Shown: positions 24,401-34,544 of the stretch, piece by piece
How positions within the stretch are numbered: position 1 is the stretch's first letter
How the letters are laid out: each line of letters begins with the position of its first letter
Assembly: GCF_008831285.2 (NCBI RefSeq)
Contig: NC_045148.1
Coordinates: forward strand, 14,736,802-14,796,801
Direction: 5' to 3'
From: Nymphaea colorata
Taxonomy: Eukaryota > Streptophyta > Magnoliopsida > Nymphaeales > Nymphaeaceae
Length of the DNA stretch: 60,000 bases
Made by a program: the position numbers and the translations under genes
The notes under the pieces: model-generated
The model's input: only the letters and a program-made list of their open reading frames with translations
Told to the model about the DNA's origin: nothing
Databases searched by the model: none

Positions 24401-25475
24401 AGAAGTTCGAGTCATTTATGGGGGAGTATGGCTACACCAAGACTACTTCACATCACTGCGTCTTTGTGAAGAAATTCTCAGGTAATGATTTTGTCATTTT
24501 GTTGATGACATGCTTATTGTTGGCAATAATATCTCGAGATTTTCAAGCTTGAAAAAGGAGTTGAGCAAGTCTTTTGCTATGAAAGACTTGGGACCTGCTA
24601 GTCAAATTTTGGGTATAAAGATCACGCGAGATAGGACGTCGAAGAAGCTATGGCTATCTCAGGAGAAGTACATTGAAAAAGTACTTCAAAGATTTCACAT
24701 AGACAAGGCAAAGCCTGTTAGCACCCCTCTTGCAGCGCATTTCAAGTTGAGCACCAAGCAGAGTCCAAGGACAGATTCAGAAAAGGAATATATGGAGAAG
24801 ATTCCCCATGCCTCAGTCACAGGTAGTCTGATATATGCTATGGTATGTACTAGAACTGATATTGCTTATTCAGTTGGAGTTGTTAGTCGGTTTGTCTCAA
24901 ATCTAGGAAAGAAACACTGGGAAACAGTTAAATGGATTTTGAGATACCTTCGTGGAACTAGCAGTTTTTCACTTTGTTTTGGAGCAGAAAAATCTATTCT
25001 TGTTGGCTATACAGATTCAGACATGGCATGAGACATTGACAGGAGAAGATCTATATCTGGTTTTTTATTGACATATGCAAGTGGTGCAGTTTCTTGACAA
25101 TCCAGACTTTAGAAATGTGTAGCATTATCTACTACTGAAACAGAGTTTATTGCCGCTACAGAGGCGAGCAAGGAGCTTCTATGGATGAAGAGGTTCATGC
25201 AGGAACTTCAGTTTAGTCAAGACGAGTACGTGCTTTACTGTGACAGTCAGAGTGCTATTCACCTTAGAAAGAATTCTACTTTTCATGCAAGGTCAAAGCA
25301 TATAGACGTGAGGTATCATTGGATACGTGATGTTCTACAGTCGAAGCAGTTTGTTCTTGATAAGATCCATACAAATGATAATCCTGCAGATATGATGACA
25401 AAGTCTCTACCTAAAGAGAAACATGATATGTGTAGAGACTTAGTTGGGATGACTGCCTTTAAGGCAGTATATTAA
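21495..25475 (+). pseudogene. Copia-2 gag-pol, many stops and frameshifts
   Basis: Starts [20 protein letters not shown]. Gag continues to about 22,018. The zinc knuckle (CHHCGKKGYIKKYC, 22,178 onward) has Tyr where its His belongs. Protease (CWLVDSGSTLHVT) is near 22,360. Integrase is at about 22,920-23,490 (HTDVCGP, IRSDNEGEY, AERMNRT). Reverse transcriptase spans about 24,073-25,030. RNase H is at about 25,185-25,475 (YCDSQSAIHL, ADMMTKSLP). Stops or shifts lie near 21,657, 22,018, 23,107, 23,491, 23,608, 23,838, 24,061, 25,029 and 25,096. The RT active-site segment near 24,500 has lost bases, so the frame changes there and the conserved Tyr before VDD is gone. Most of these lesions are shared with Copia-3. 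Those at 23,491 and 24,061 are private to this copy. Confidence 0.9.
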
Positions 25476-25514
25476 TTTTGTTCTTTTTGCAGGAATGTTC
25501 CATCACTTGAGGCT

Positions 25515-25524
25515 GGAGGGGGAG
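25515..25524 (+). other. Copia-2 polypurine tract
   Basis: GGAGGGGGAG just before the 3' LTR. It lies in the loop of an inverted repeat with 13-base arms, CACTTGAGGCTGG (25,504-25,516) and CCAGCCTCAAGTG (25,540-25,552), that spans the LTR boundary. Confidence 0.8.
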
Positions 25525-25526
25525 CT

Positions 25527-26187
25527 TGTTGGGTCGGGTCCAGCCTCAAGTGGACCCGATCCGGCCCGTCACTTAAGTGACGGGCGGAAGAAAAGGAGGG
25601 CACGCGATGTGCCCCCTCTCTCTCTCAATCCCTCTTACGTCTCTCTCTTTCTCTCTCTAGGGTTTCGTTTTTAGGGAAAAGAGAGGTGTGCTCTCTTTTG
25701 TGCTCTTCTCTTCGTGGCTGCACAACAAGAGGAGAAAAGGAGGAGAAGAGAGGAGAGAATGAGAAGAAAAAAAGAAAGAGGAGAAGAGGAAGAGAAGGTT
25801 GCGAACACTTGGCTAGAGCAAGATTCGATTCCAACGAGGAGGCGGAACGCATCTCCTCCTAATTCACACTTTGGGCATTCAATCGGTGATATTTTTCCCT
25901 TGTTTTTCTCATCTAGCTTTGGTGAGATATTATTGTTGGAGGGTTGGCTTTGTGTAGCCCCTCGTGGGAAAACTTATCTCATTGATTATAGTGGATTGAG
26001 TTTTGGGTCGTAGTGCCCCGTGGTTTTTACCCTCATTGTTTTGAGGGGTTTTCCACGTAAAAATCTTCTCGTGCATTTGTGGTTGTTTGGTCGTTGTTTT
26101 GTTGCTTCTTGCATGATCGGTTTGGACTATACTTCGTTGTTGAATCTTTTTTAGTAGATTAGTGTTTATCCGCATTTTATCCCAACA
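25527..26187 (+). repeat. Copia-2 3' LTR
   Basis: 661 bases. A perfect 22-base palindrome, half-site GCCCGTCACTT, lies at 25,564-25,585. GGAGG follows at 26,188-26,192. Confidence 0.9.
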
Positions 26188-26192
26188 GGAGG

Positions 26193-27004
26193 AAGAGTGT
26201 GGGGTTTCAGCCCACTTGTTGAGCTATAAGACCAACTCATCATATTTGCAATATAAGATGGTACTCTCAAGAAATGAGCAAATGCTTCTGCTTGACATTC
26301 TTCTTAGTCTTTCAAATCTGCTTCACGGAACACAGATTTATTTCCATATAGCTATACCCAATGATATGGAAGTCCAAGACAGACGCTCTCTTTGCATATC
26401 TCGGTACATGTTTACCTTCTTGAAGAATTGAAAATGGCTGATGTGTAGAATATGCACAAATCCACTATTCTGGTTGACACCAGAAGATCACAACGCGTGC
26501 GTCCTAATATATTGCAACACTCCAAGCAAACCGTCATACTCTTCCTGATAACGTGGACCTTCAAAATACTCTTCCTCGTCTCTATTCTGCTTTCTCTTAT
26601 GTATCACACTTATCGCCATAAGTTTGCAATTCCCCACTATTGGCTTTGCGAAACTTATTTGCCACATTTAATTTACACAAAAACCTTATTTCCTTGTTGA
26701 AGAGAAGCTCGATTCCTACAAGTCTGCTAAGATCTTTCGCAAGAAATTTTGTTTTCAAATCCATAAAGGGTTCTTCCAGAATGGGACAAGTGCTTCCATG
26801 TACAAGCCATCATCAACATGAACAAAGAAATAAGAGAATGTGCATGAAAGGTCAACATAGATGGATCGGTATTACTGCTGTTAAACCTTTTCTCGTGTGA
26901 AAGATTGTTGAACTGATCGAAACACACACTCGATGCTTCCTTAAGGCTATATGCTTATTCCATTGACGAACTGCTTAAAGAAACTTTTGATTGTTTCATG
27001 AAAG
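26193..27004. repeat. Flank block R, copy 2 (partial, unit 1)
   Basis: Right flank of Copia-2, cut off at the tandem-duplication join. It shares the 7-base deletion (near 26,306) with the copy after Copia-3 (near 58,324). Confidence 0.7.
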
Positions 27005-27446
27005 CATTGACAGGAGAAGATCTATATCTGGTTTTTTATTGACATATGCAGGTGGTGCAGTTTCTTGTCAATCCAGACTTCAGAAATGTGTAGCATTATC
27101 TACTACTGAAGCAGAGTTTATTGCCGCTACAGAAGCGAGCAAGGAGCTTCTATGGATGAAGATGTTCATGCAGGAACTTCAGTTTAGTCAAGACGAGTAT
27201 GTGCTTTACTGTGACAGTCAGAGTGCTATTCACCTTAGAAAGAATTCTACTTTTCATGCAAGGTCAAAGCATATAGACGTGAGGTATCATTGGATACGTG
27301 ATGTTCTACAGTCGAAGCAGTTTGTTCTTGATAAGATCCATACAAATGATAATCCTGCAGATATGATGACGAAGTCTCTACCTAAAGAGAAACATGATAT
27401 GTGTAGAGACTTAGTTGGGATGACTGCCTTTAAGGAAGTATATTAA
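27005..27446 (+). pseudogene. Second copy of the Copia RNase H end
   Basis: About 147 codons open from the duplication join to 27,446: DRRRSISGFLLTYAGGAVSC, then LQKCVALSTTEAEF, YCDSQSAIHLRKNSTFHARS and ADMMTKSLPKEKHD. Unlike the first copy (stops at 25,029-25,031 and 25,096-25,098), this one has no stop. It lacks RT and integrase and so is an isolated fragment, in frame with an upstream ATG at 26,991 that belongs to block R. Confidence 0.8.
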
Positions 27447-27497
27447 TTTTGTTCTTTTTGCAGGAATGTTCCCTCACTTGAGGCTGGAGGGGGAGCT

Positions 27498-28158
27498 TGT
27501 TGGGTTGGGTCCAGCCTCAAGTGGACCCGATCTGGCCTGTCACTTAAGTGACGGGCGGAAGAAAAGGAGGGCACGTGATGTGCCCCCTCTCTCTCTCAAT
27601 CCCTCTTACGTCTCTCTCTTTCTCTCTCTAGGGTTTCGTTTTTAGGGAAAAGAGAGGTGTGCTCTCTTTTGTGCTCTTCTCTTCGTGGCTGCACAACAAG
27701 AGGAGAGAAGGAGGAGAAGAGAGGAGAGAATGAGAAGAAAAAAAGAAAGAGGAGAAGAGGAAGAGAAGGTTGCGAGCATTTGGCTAGAGCAAGATTCGAT
27801 TCCAACGAGGAGGCGGAACGCATCTCCTCCTAATTCACACTTTGGGCATTCAATCGGTGATATTTTTCCCTTGTTTTTCTCATCTAGCTTTGGTGAGATA
27901 TTATTGTTGGAGGGTTGGCTTTGTGTAGCCCCTCGTGGGAAAACTTATATCATTGATTATAGTGGATTGAGTTTTGGGTCGTAGTGCCCCGTGGTTTTTA
28001 CCCTCATTGTTTTGAGGGGTTTTTCACGTAAAAATCTTCTCGTGCATTTGTGATTGCTTGGTCATTGTTTTGTTGCTTCTTGCATGATCGGTTTGGGCTA
28101 TACTTCGTTGTTGAATCCTTTTTAGTAGATTAGTGTTTATCCGCATTTTATCCCAACA
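27498..28158 (+). repeat. Extra Copia-2 LTR (unit 2 of the tandem duplication)
   Basis: 661 bases, followed by GGAGG (28,159-28,163) and the same right flank. It arose by duplication, not by a new insertion, because both the element 3' end before it and the host flank after it are copied too. Confidence 0.9.
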
Positions 28159-28163
28159 GGAGG

Positions 28164-29940
28164 AAGAGTGTGGGGTTTCAACCCACTTGTTGAGCTATAA
28201 GACCAACTCATCATATTTGCAATATAAGATGGTACTCTCAAGAAATGAGCAAATGCTTCTGCTTGACATTCTTCTTATGTGACAGTCTTTCAAATCTGCT
28301 TCACGGAACACAGATTTATTTCCATATAGCTATACCCAATGATATGGAAGTCCAAGACAGACGCTCTCTTTGCATATCTCGGTACATGTTTACCTTCCTG
28401 AAGAATTGAAAATGGCTGATGTGTAGAATATGCACAAATCCACTATTCTGGTTGACACCAGAAGATCACAACGCGTGCGTCCTAATATATTGCAACACTC
28501 CAAGCAAACCGTCATACTCTTCCTGATAACGTGGACCTTCAAAATACTCTTCCTCGTCTCTATTCTGCTTTCTCTTATGTATCACACTTATCGCCATAAG
28601 TTTGCAATTCCCCACTATTGGCTTTGCGAAACTTATTTGCCACATTTAATTTACACAAAAACCTTATTTCCTTGTTGAAGAGAAGCTCGATTCCTACAAG
28701 TCTGCTAAGATCTTTCGCAAGAAATTTTGTTTTCAAATCCATAAAGGGTTCTTCCAGAATGGGACAAGTGCTTCCATGTACAAGCCATCATCAACATGAA
28801 CAAAGAAATAAGAGAATGTGCATGAAAGGTCAACATAGATGGATCGGTATTACTGCTGTTAAACCTTTTCTCGTGTGAAAGATTGTTGAACTGATCGAAA
28901 CACACACTCGATGCTTCCTTAAGGCTATATGCTTATTCCATTGACGAACTGCTTAAAGAAACTTTTGATTGTTTCATGAAAGCATCTCCAATGAGAATAC
29001 CATGATTAAATCTTCTCCACATGATAACATGTTACGGGGAATCTCCTGTCGCATGAGCATCAGTGTTGTCAACAAATTCAAAGCAATCTCTGGATCTAAG
29101 AAGCTAACCATATCTTGTTATTCAAGACGATCATTAGTTTGTATTCTTTACTTAGCTTCGACCTGTACCGGTAGAATTTGGCGCAAGCAATCCTTGATTC
29201 CAGCCTTTATTAATTTTACCTCACGACTAAGATGACCATTTCACGACTTTTAGCATAATTAAAGACAATGCATCACTCTTAATATTACGAATACACACAT
29301 AAGCAAATTCATTTGCATGTCTCACCAATACATTATGAAGCCGTGTCAGCTACCAATATCCAATTGCACATTATAACATGCCATGTTACATATTTTTTTA
29401 GGCGATAATCGGGTGAATCCAAGTCTGACTGACATATGTTGAAATTAGCTAAATTAAATTAAACCACTTCTATCCGCCTAAAAGTTATGGAGTATGATCT
29501 CAAGTTGTAAAATCGATTGGAATCAGATTGAGAACATCACGGGGTCTAGTAATTCAAAGCACAATGTTGGGGTCTATAATTTTCTCCAAATCATATGATG
29601 GACGACAAATACTTATGGCCCATATCTTACAACAATCCATATATTTTATTGAACTGTCTCTAATATCAATATAGCAACCCCGAATACTACCGGGTTGGTG
29701 CTCCTGATTTGCGAACCCACCTTTTAGTAAGTTCGGTTGCAGCCTTTAGAAGGATGAGAACCACAACAATTAATCACTCAACGAGCTTTTCTTATAAATA
29801 ATTAAAGATTTCTCGATGTAGAAGTATCTTTCACAGTGTCACACATACTCATTTCTCAAATTTTCACAAGAACTGAAGTTTTTTTTTTTGACAAAATTTA
29901 AATCACTTCATTGTAAAAACTAACCACATACAGGTAAGGA
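28164..29940. repeat. Flank block R, copy 3 (most complete)
   Basis: About 1.75 kb matching 5,730-7,390, 32,514-33,540 and 58,211-59,990. It keeps the ancestral TGTGACA near 28,278 that copies 2 and 5 lost. The minus-strand frame noted for copy 1 is still partly readable. No intact gene. Confidence 0.7.
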
Positions 29941-31373
29941 TCTTGGGCCACCATGTGAAACCTCGTTGTCTACTGGCGACCGACCAAGTCAAAACTGATT
30001 CAACCGGCAAAGGAGCTGTGCAAGACAAGACAAGACTAGTGAAATTCTTCACCACAGAGTTATGGTGCGTTGCAGAAAAGAGTTTCTGTAGATCCTTCTG
30101 CCGTTCTACGAGGCTTGGGGTGTTGTGTTACAGAAGTAGCATATGATTGTTTCTTTTGTTTAGTGACGCAATGCCTCTCTGCATCATCTAGGTTTTGCCA
30201 AAAAGACCCCTCTCATCACTTTTTCTTCCCGCCGTTTCCCCCCTTTCTCCCGCCGGCCGTCTGCTTTATTAAGGGAGATCCCGTTAGAAACAGGATGAGG
30301 AGCAGGATAAGCGTGCGTGTGGCCTGTGCAGCTCATCTCCTGCTGTAGCATAGCTCTTCTCCGCCGTCGTCCCCTCATCTTTATCTTTCGTCTCTACATC
30401 TTCGTGGGTCGCCGCCGCGTGAGTCTCTTTCTCTCTCGTTTTCCTGCTTCTTTCCTTTTACCCCTTTGATTGTACATCTGGATTCAGGGTTTTTTTTATT
30501 CAAGGATTTTAATTTGGACACATGATTTGATTATTGCGCTACACCTTGGAATATCTATTTCACCGATCTGAATCTGTACTGCATAAATTTTTTAGTTCCT
30601 GGGTCATCTTAAATTTCTAACTGAGCCCAGATGCGTGAAATGGTTTGATCCTTGAGAGCACTTACAAATGGTTTGCAAATCTGTAAGTTCATAAAGTACA
30701 ACGTTGGAGGATAAGGCAGGAGTGTATTTGTTGTCAAAATGTAGCCTTAGACTCATCACGAATTTGCTGCTCTGGTCTCAAGTACTGCTGTTTTTCGAGT
30801 AGTCGGGCATAATTTTTTAAAATTAACTGTTAGAGTAACTTCATACTTGAAGTAGATGTGAACTCTGCAATAATAATTTCATTTATATTGAAAAAGAATC
30901 TGGATCGCAGTACCTTTTTTTCAATAAAAAAATGCGCCCCCGGCTATATGCTTTGTGGACTTAAACATGTCGAAAGTTATTAAAGATTCCGAACGCCAAT
31001 GTGCCTTGAGTCGCGTTTAGCTCATGCTCAACTTGAACTTGAATTAATTAATGAACTTGAGGTCATGATACTTTCAAGTCTGGCTCAACTGAAGTCTGCT
31101 GTGCTCAAGCAGGGTTGAATTTAAAAAGCTTTTAGTTTATTTTAGAATTTCTTTCTCACCAACAACCTTATGGATCTTCAAATAGATGTCTTCAAAATTT
31201 TAAATAATGTTGAGGACATCAGTAGCATCATATTTCATTTTGAACTGTGTGATTGGCATACTAAACACTGTTTAATTTGCAATTTGGGCAACAGAACCAC
31301 GTGAACTTGCTTGGTCTCCCTTCCCCTCCTAACTGGTGCTATCAGCTTCCCCGTTCTGATCGTTAGCTCTATC
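29941..31373 (+). promoter_or_regulatory. Upstream and leader region of receptor B
   Basis: Matches the leader of receptor C (about 34,545-35,894) through its length. Shared points are the pyrimidine-rich CCCGCCGTTTCCCC zone, a GTGAGT donor-like site near 30,419 and an acceptor-like GGGCAACAG near 31,288-31,296. Together they suggest a leader intron of about 880 bases, as proposed for C. No coding frame of its own. Confidence 0.45.
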
Positions 31374-32103
31374 ATGAATACAACAATAGCATGGCAGATT
31401 CTTCTCATGCTTGCTTTGTTATCAGAAGCTGCCGCAGATGCTACTGTCGGCGACTTTTTTGCAGAGTGCCCAATTGCCCATTGCAGAGAAGGGGGGCCTG
31501 AGATCAGGTATCCCTTCAGGAAGGTGAACCAACAATCCATCTGCGGCGTCCCTGGGTTTGAGATCAGATGTACTGCAGACAACAGGACTGTCATCAATCT
31601 ACCCTACGAAGGCGACTTTTATGTGCAGTCAATCGACTATAGACACAACCAACTGCAGATTAGCGACCCACAAGGATGCCTGATCAACCGAACCATCATC
31701 CCCTTCAATCTCTCCTCTTCTCCGTTTCGCCGATACTACGAAATTTCAAACTTTTCACTTTTCAACTGCAGTTCCGCTGATGCCTCCTCAATTCAGGGTT
31801 ACCTTAACACCAGCGCTTCCTTCCTTGTCGATTGCTTGAGCACATTTGAATCAGCTCACATCTATGCGGTCAATTCTGATTTGTCCCTCGCCACCGAGCC
31901 TCCTTTTTGTAACAGGCTGGAAACGACGGCCAGCCTCGACTCTACTAGCTATTCCACTTACGATTTAAATTTTACAACAACGTTCTTGAAACTGAGATGG
32001 GAGCTTCCTTTCGACTGCAGTTCCTGCAAAGGGGGTCAGCTGTGCGGCCGCAACCTCACAACCAACGCGACGGCCTGTCTCAAGCCTCCCCACCTTAACC
32101 AAG
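31374..32103 (+). pseudogene. Receptor B: LRK10L-type ectodomain exon without membrane or kinase exons
   Basis: From ATG 31,374 (MNTTIAWQILLMLALLSEAA) this codes for a signal peptide and a GUB_WAK-type ectodomain: CPIAHCREGGPEIRYPF, CGVPGFEIRC, several N-glycosylation sites, and a C-terminal cysteine block FDCSSCKGGQLCGRN. The exon ends at a GT donor (CAAG/GTCGCC) exactly as in receptor C, phase 1. No partner exons follow. After about 400 bases the sequence becomes block R. If transcribed without splicing, the frame stays open to 32,180 and ends in a tail of Ser-Leu and Ile-Tyr repeats from the microsatellite, giving a secreted ectodomain of about 268 residues. Nearest relative in the window is receptor C. 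I judge it a truncated pseudogene; a decoy role is possible but unsupported. Confidence 0.75.
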
Positions 32104-32113
32104 GTCGCCACGC

Positions 32114-32114
32114 A

Positions 32115-32178
<64 letters not shown>
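32114..32178. repeat. Microsatellite (CT)n(TA)n
   Basis: About 25 bases of CT followed by about 40 of TA, at the position of the first intron of receptor C, where the matching run (36,638-36,675) is shorter and interrupted. Confidence 0.92.
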
Positions 32179-32183
<5 letters not shown>

Positions 32184-32513
32184 GCTATCAATTCACTTAA
32201 CCATGTTATTGGGAACTAGGACTGCCCACGAGCCGAATCTTGCTCGAGTTGACCATACTTGAGCTAGACTCGACTTTAAAAACTTGTGCTCAGCTCCAAC
32301 TCAAACAAGTCGAGCTCTATAGAACAGGTTTGAGTTCTTACAGCATCAAGCTCGGAATCAATTTGCTTAATTTGTTTTGATTACCTTAAACTATCTTGTT
32401 TCTTTTAACTCGTTTAACTGATTTCTTTTAACTAATTTAATTATAATCAAACATCTCACCAAAAATTAAAAAAAAGAATGCACATATTTTGCATCCAAAT
32501 GTCTCTTAAGGAG
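32179..32513. other. Unique spacer where receptor B loses its kinase exons
   Basis: About 335 bases, partly AT-rich, with no convincing match elsewhere in the window. It ends abruptly at block R copy 4 (from 32,514). This marks the breakpoint that removed or separated the rest of receptor B. Confidence 0.5.
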
Positions 32514-33540
32514 ATGGATCGGTATTACTGCTGTTAAACCTTTTCTCGTGTGAAAGATTGTTGAAATGATCGAAACACACACTCGATGCTTCCTTAAGGC
32601 TATATGCTTATTCCATTGACGAACTGCTTAAAGAAACTTTTGATTGTTTCATGAAAGCATCTCCAATGAGAATACCATGATTAAATCTTCTCCACATGAT
32701 AACATGTTACGGGGAATCTCCTGTCGCATAAGCATCAGTGTTGTCAACAAATTCAAAGCAATCTCTGGATCTAAGAAGCTAACCATATCTTGTTATTCAA
32801 GACGATCATTAGTTTGTATTCTTTACTTAGCTTCGACCTGTACCGGTAGAAATTGGCGCAAGCAATCCTTGATTCCAGCCTTTATTAATTTTACCTCACG
32901 ACTAAGATGACCATTTCACGACTTTTAGCATAATTAAAGACAATGCATCACTCTTAATATTACGAATACACACATAAGCAAATTCATTTGCATGTCTCAC
33001 CAATACATTATGAAGCCGTGTCAGCTACCAATATCCAATTGCACATTATAACATGCCATGTTACATATTTTTTTAGGCGATAATCGGGTGAATCCAAGTC
33101 TGACTGACATATGTTGAAATTAGCTAAATTAAATTAAACCACTTCTATCCGCCTAAAAGTTATGGAGTATGATCTCAAGTTGTAAAATCGATTGGAATCG
33201 GATTGCCAACATCACGGGGTCTTGAAATGCAAAGCGCAATGTTGGGGTCTAGAATTTTCTCCAAATCATATGATGGACGACAGATAGTTATGTCGATATC
33301 TTACATCAATCTAGAACTGACTCGGATATTAATATAACAACTCAGTATACTACCGGGTTGGTGCTCCTGATTTGCGAACCCACCTTTTAGTAAGTTCGGT
33401 TGCAGGCTTTAGAAGGAAGAAAACCACAACAATTAATCACTCGACGAGCTTTTCTTATAAATAATTAAAGATTCCTCAATGTAGAATTATCTTCCACAGT
33501 GTCACATAAACTCATTTCTCAAATTTTCCCAAAAACTGAA
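32514..33540. repeat. Flank block R, copy 4 (5'-truncated)
   Basis: Starts in the middle of block R (GATGGATCGGTATTACTGC, equal to about 28,840) and runs parallel to 28,840-29,880. It belongs to the tandem arrangement block R + receptor leader + ectodomain exon (28.8-32.2 and 32.5-36.7 kb). Confidence 0.75.
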
Positions 33541-33849
33541 ATCTTTTGTGACAAATTTTAAATCACTTCATTGTAAAAACTAACACATATGGACAAAGTA
33601 CATCAATATTGTATTGTATAATGGTGAAGCTTTTAAAGTTTTGGGGCAAATTTTAGACTCTTAGAAAGCACCAATATGTAAATGATAAAATAGCTGACCA
33701 TCAATTTATAAAAACCACCTTGTGTAGAGTCTGTGCAGGAAATTGCTCACAGGAAAGTATTGATGTTTCATTACTATCCTCTATTCCTCACAGAATTTTA
33801 AGTCCATTACTGTACCATATACAGACGTTCACCATATTAGATGCATTCG
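33541..33849. other. Spacer, nothing recognised
   Basis: AT-rich, without a supported frame or a match to the parallel copy, which goes directly from block R to the receptor leader near 29,935. Confidence 0.35.
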
Positions 33850-34262
33850 ACCACTACCTGCGCAGGCAGGCCATTGAACTTCCCAGTGTAGAAGTAACTT
33901 CTTCCTCTTCAATTTCGCATATCGATTGTATACTACATCATTCATTATTTGGTGTTCCACCTGAGAACATCAAGGAAAGCTTGGGAGGCAGCTTCAGGGC
34001 CTGTATCTGCTTGAATTGGAGTAATACATAGTGAGTTGATGAGTAGGTTGGTGTTATTGTGGCAGTTAAGCTCGAAGCCAGAGAGACGCATCCTTTGGGT
34101 TTGAAGGGGTACGAGATCCTTAATCACCGTGCTGAACGATGGGCTGCATGTTCCATTCTCCCACCTGCGGTATGATCGATAAGGAGGAGAAGAATAGTAA
34201 TCTACGTAAAACAGAACGAAGGCTTCAAACAAGGCGATGGTTGCAAACAACTGAAGCCACAT
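33850..34262 (-). pseudogene. Relic F: receptor ectodomain start fused to a kinase tail
   Basis: On the minus strand from 34,262 it reads MWLQLFATIALFEAFVLF (signal peptide like that of receptor D, MMWLQLLAAIASFQ), then WENGTCSPSFS and a frame-shifted GUB_WAK start. At about 34,010 this is joined to sequence matching the C-terminal end of the kinase genes: in one frame LKLPPKLSLMFSGGTPNNE. Everything between, including most of the ectodomain, the membrane helix and the catalytic lobe, is missing. It is best explained as a large internal deletion of a receptor of the A/D type. Confidence 0.6.
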
Positions 34263-34544
34263 TGCCTACGACTCCACAGAGAGAGAGCGAGAGAGCAGAG
34301 CAGAGAGAAAGGAAGAGGGTTTCATGAGATTTGAGGTGGGTTTATTTGGGGGAACGCCAAAACATTTCCTGGGACACCTGTCCCTGTCCTTCCCTGCAGG
34401 AAATTCTTTTCTCCGACCCTACTCACAGGGGCAAGCGTAATTGACTAGAAAGAGGGAAGGACCCCGTTGGGGAAGACCGAGTGATTGCTCAATCGCGTTG
34501 CATCGCAAGACGCTTGGATAAGACGGGCACATGCATTATTGATC
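34263..34544. other. Spacer upstream of relic F and receptor C
   Basis: Lies between two divergent receptor genes. A GA-rich stretch is at 34,268-34,318. No other feature. Confidence 0.3.

Larger units (their letters stand above)
20809..26187 (+). mobile_element. Copia-2: full-length, inactive Ty1/copia element
   Basis: 5,379 bases. The LTRs 20,809-21,475 (667) and 25,527-26,187 (661) start TGTTGGGT and end CCCAACA. The target duplication GGAGG is at 20,804-20,808 and 26,188-26,192. Primer site, polypurine tract and copia domain order are all present. The LTRs differ visibly (for example a 6-base length difference near 20,870), so it is much older than Copia-1. It is the same insertion as Copia-3: same target site, same flanks, same internal stops. 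Gag and RNase H motifs resemble the Tork/Tnt1-like copia lineage; the lineage is an inference from motif style. Confidence 0.93.
25034..28982. repeat. Tandem duplication of about 1.97 kb (RNase H end + LTR + flank)
   Basis: Unit 1 is 25,034-27,004 and unit 2 is 27,005-28,982. The join at 27,005 fuses block R (..GAAAGCAT) to the Copia RNase H region (CATTGACAGG), with CAT shared by both. The units are 1,971 and 1,978 bases long. The difference is explained by seven bases (TGTGACA) present near 28,278 and missing near 26,306. Copia-3 has only one unit. Confidence 0.88.

Noticed and set aside
27498-28158. A solo LTR from an independent insertion
   Set aside because: The flanks on both sides are copies of Copia-2 internal DNA and of its right flank, so it came from tandem duplication, not from LTR-LTR recombination.
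31235-31597. Minus-strand 120-codon frame at the receptor B start, with a similar one at 35,843-36,118
   Set aside because: It is opposite the signal peptide and ectodomain coding sequence. The similarity between the two follows from the duplication.
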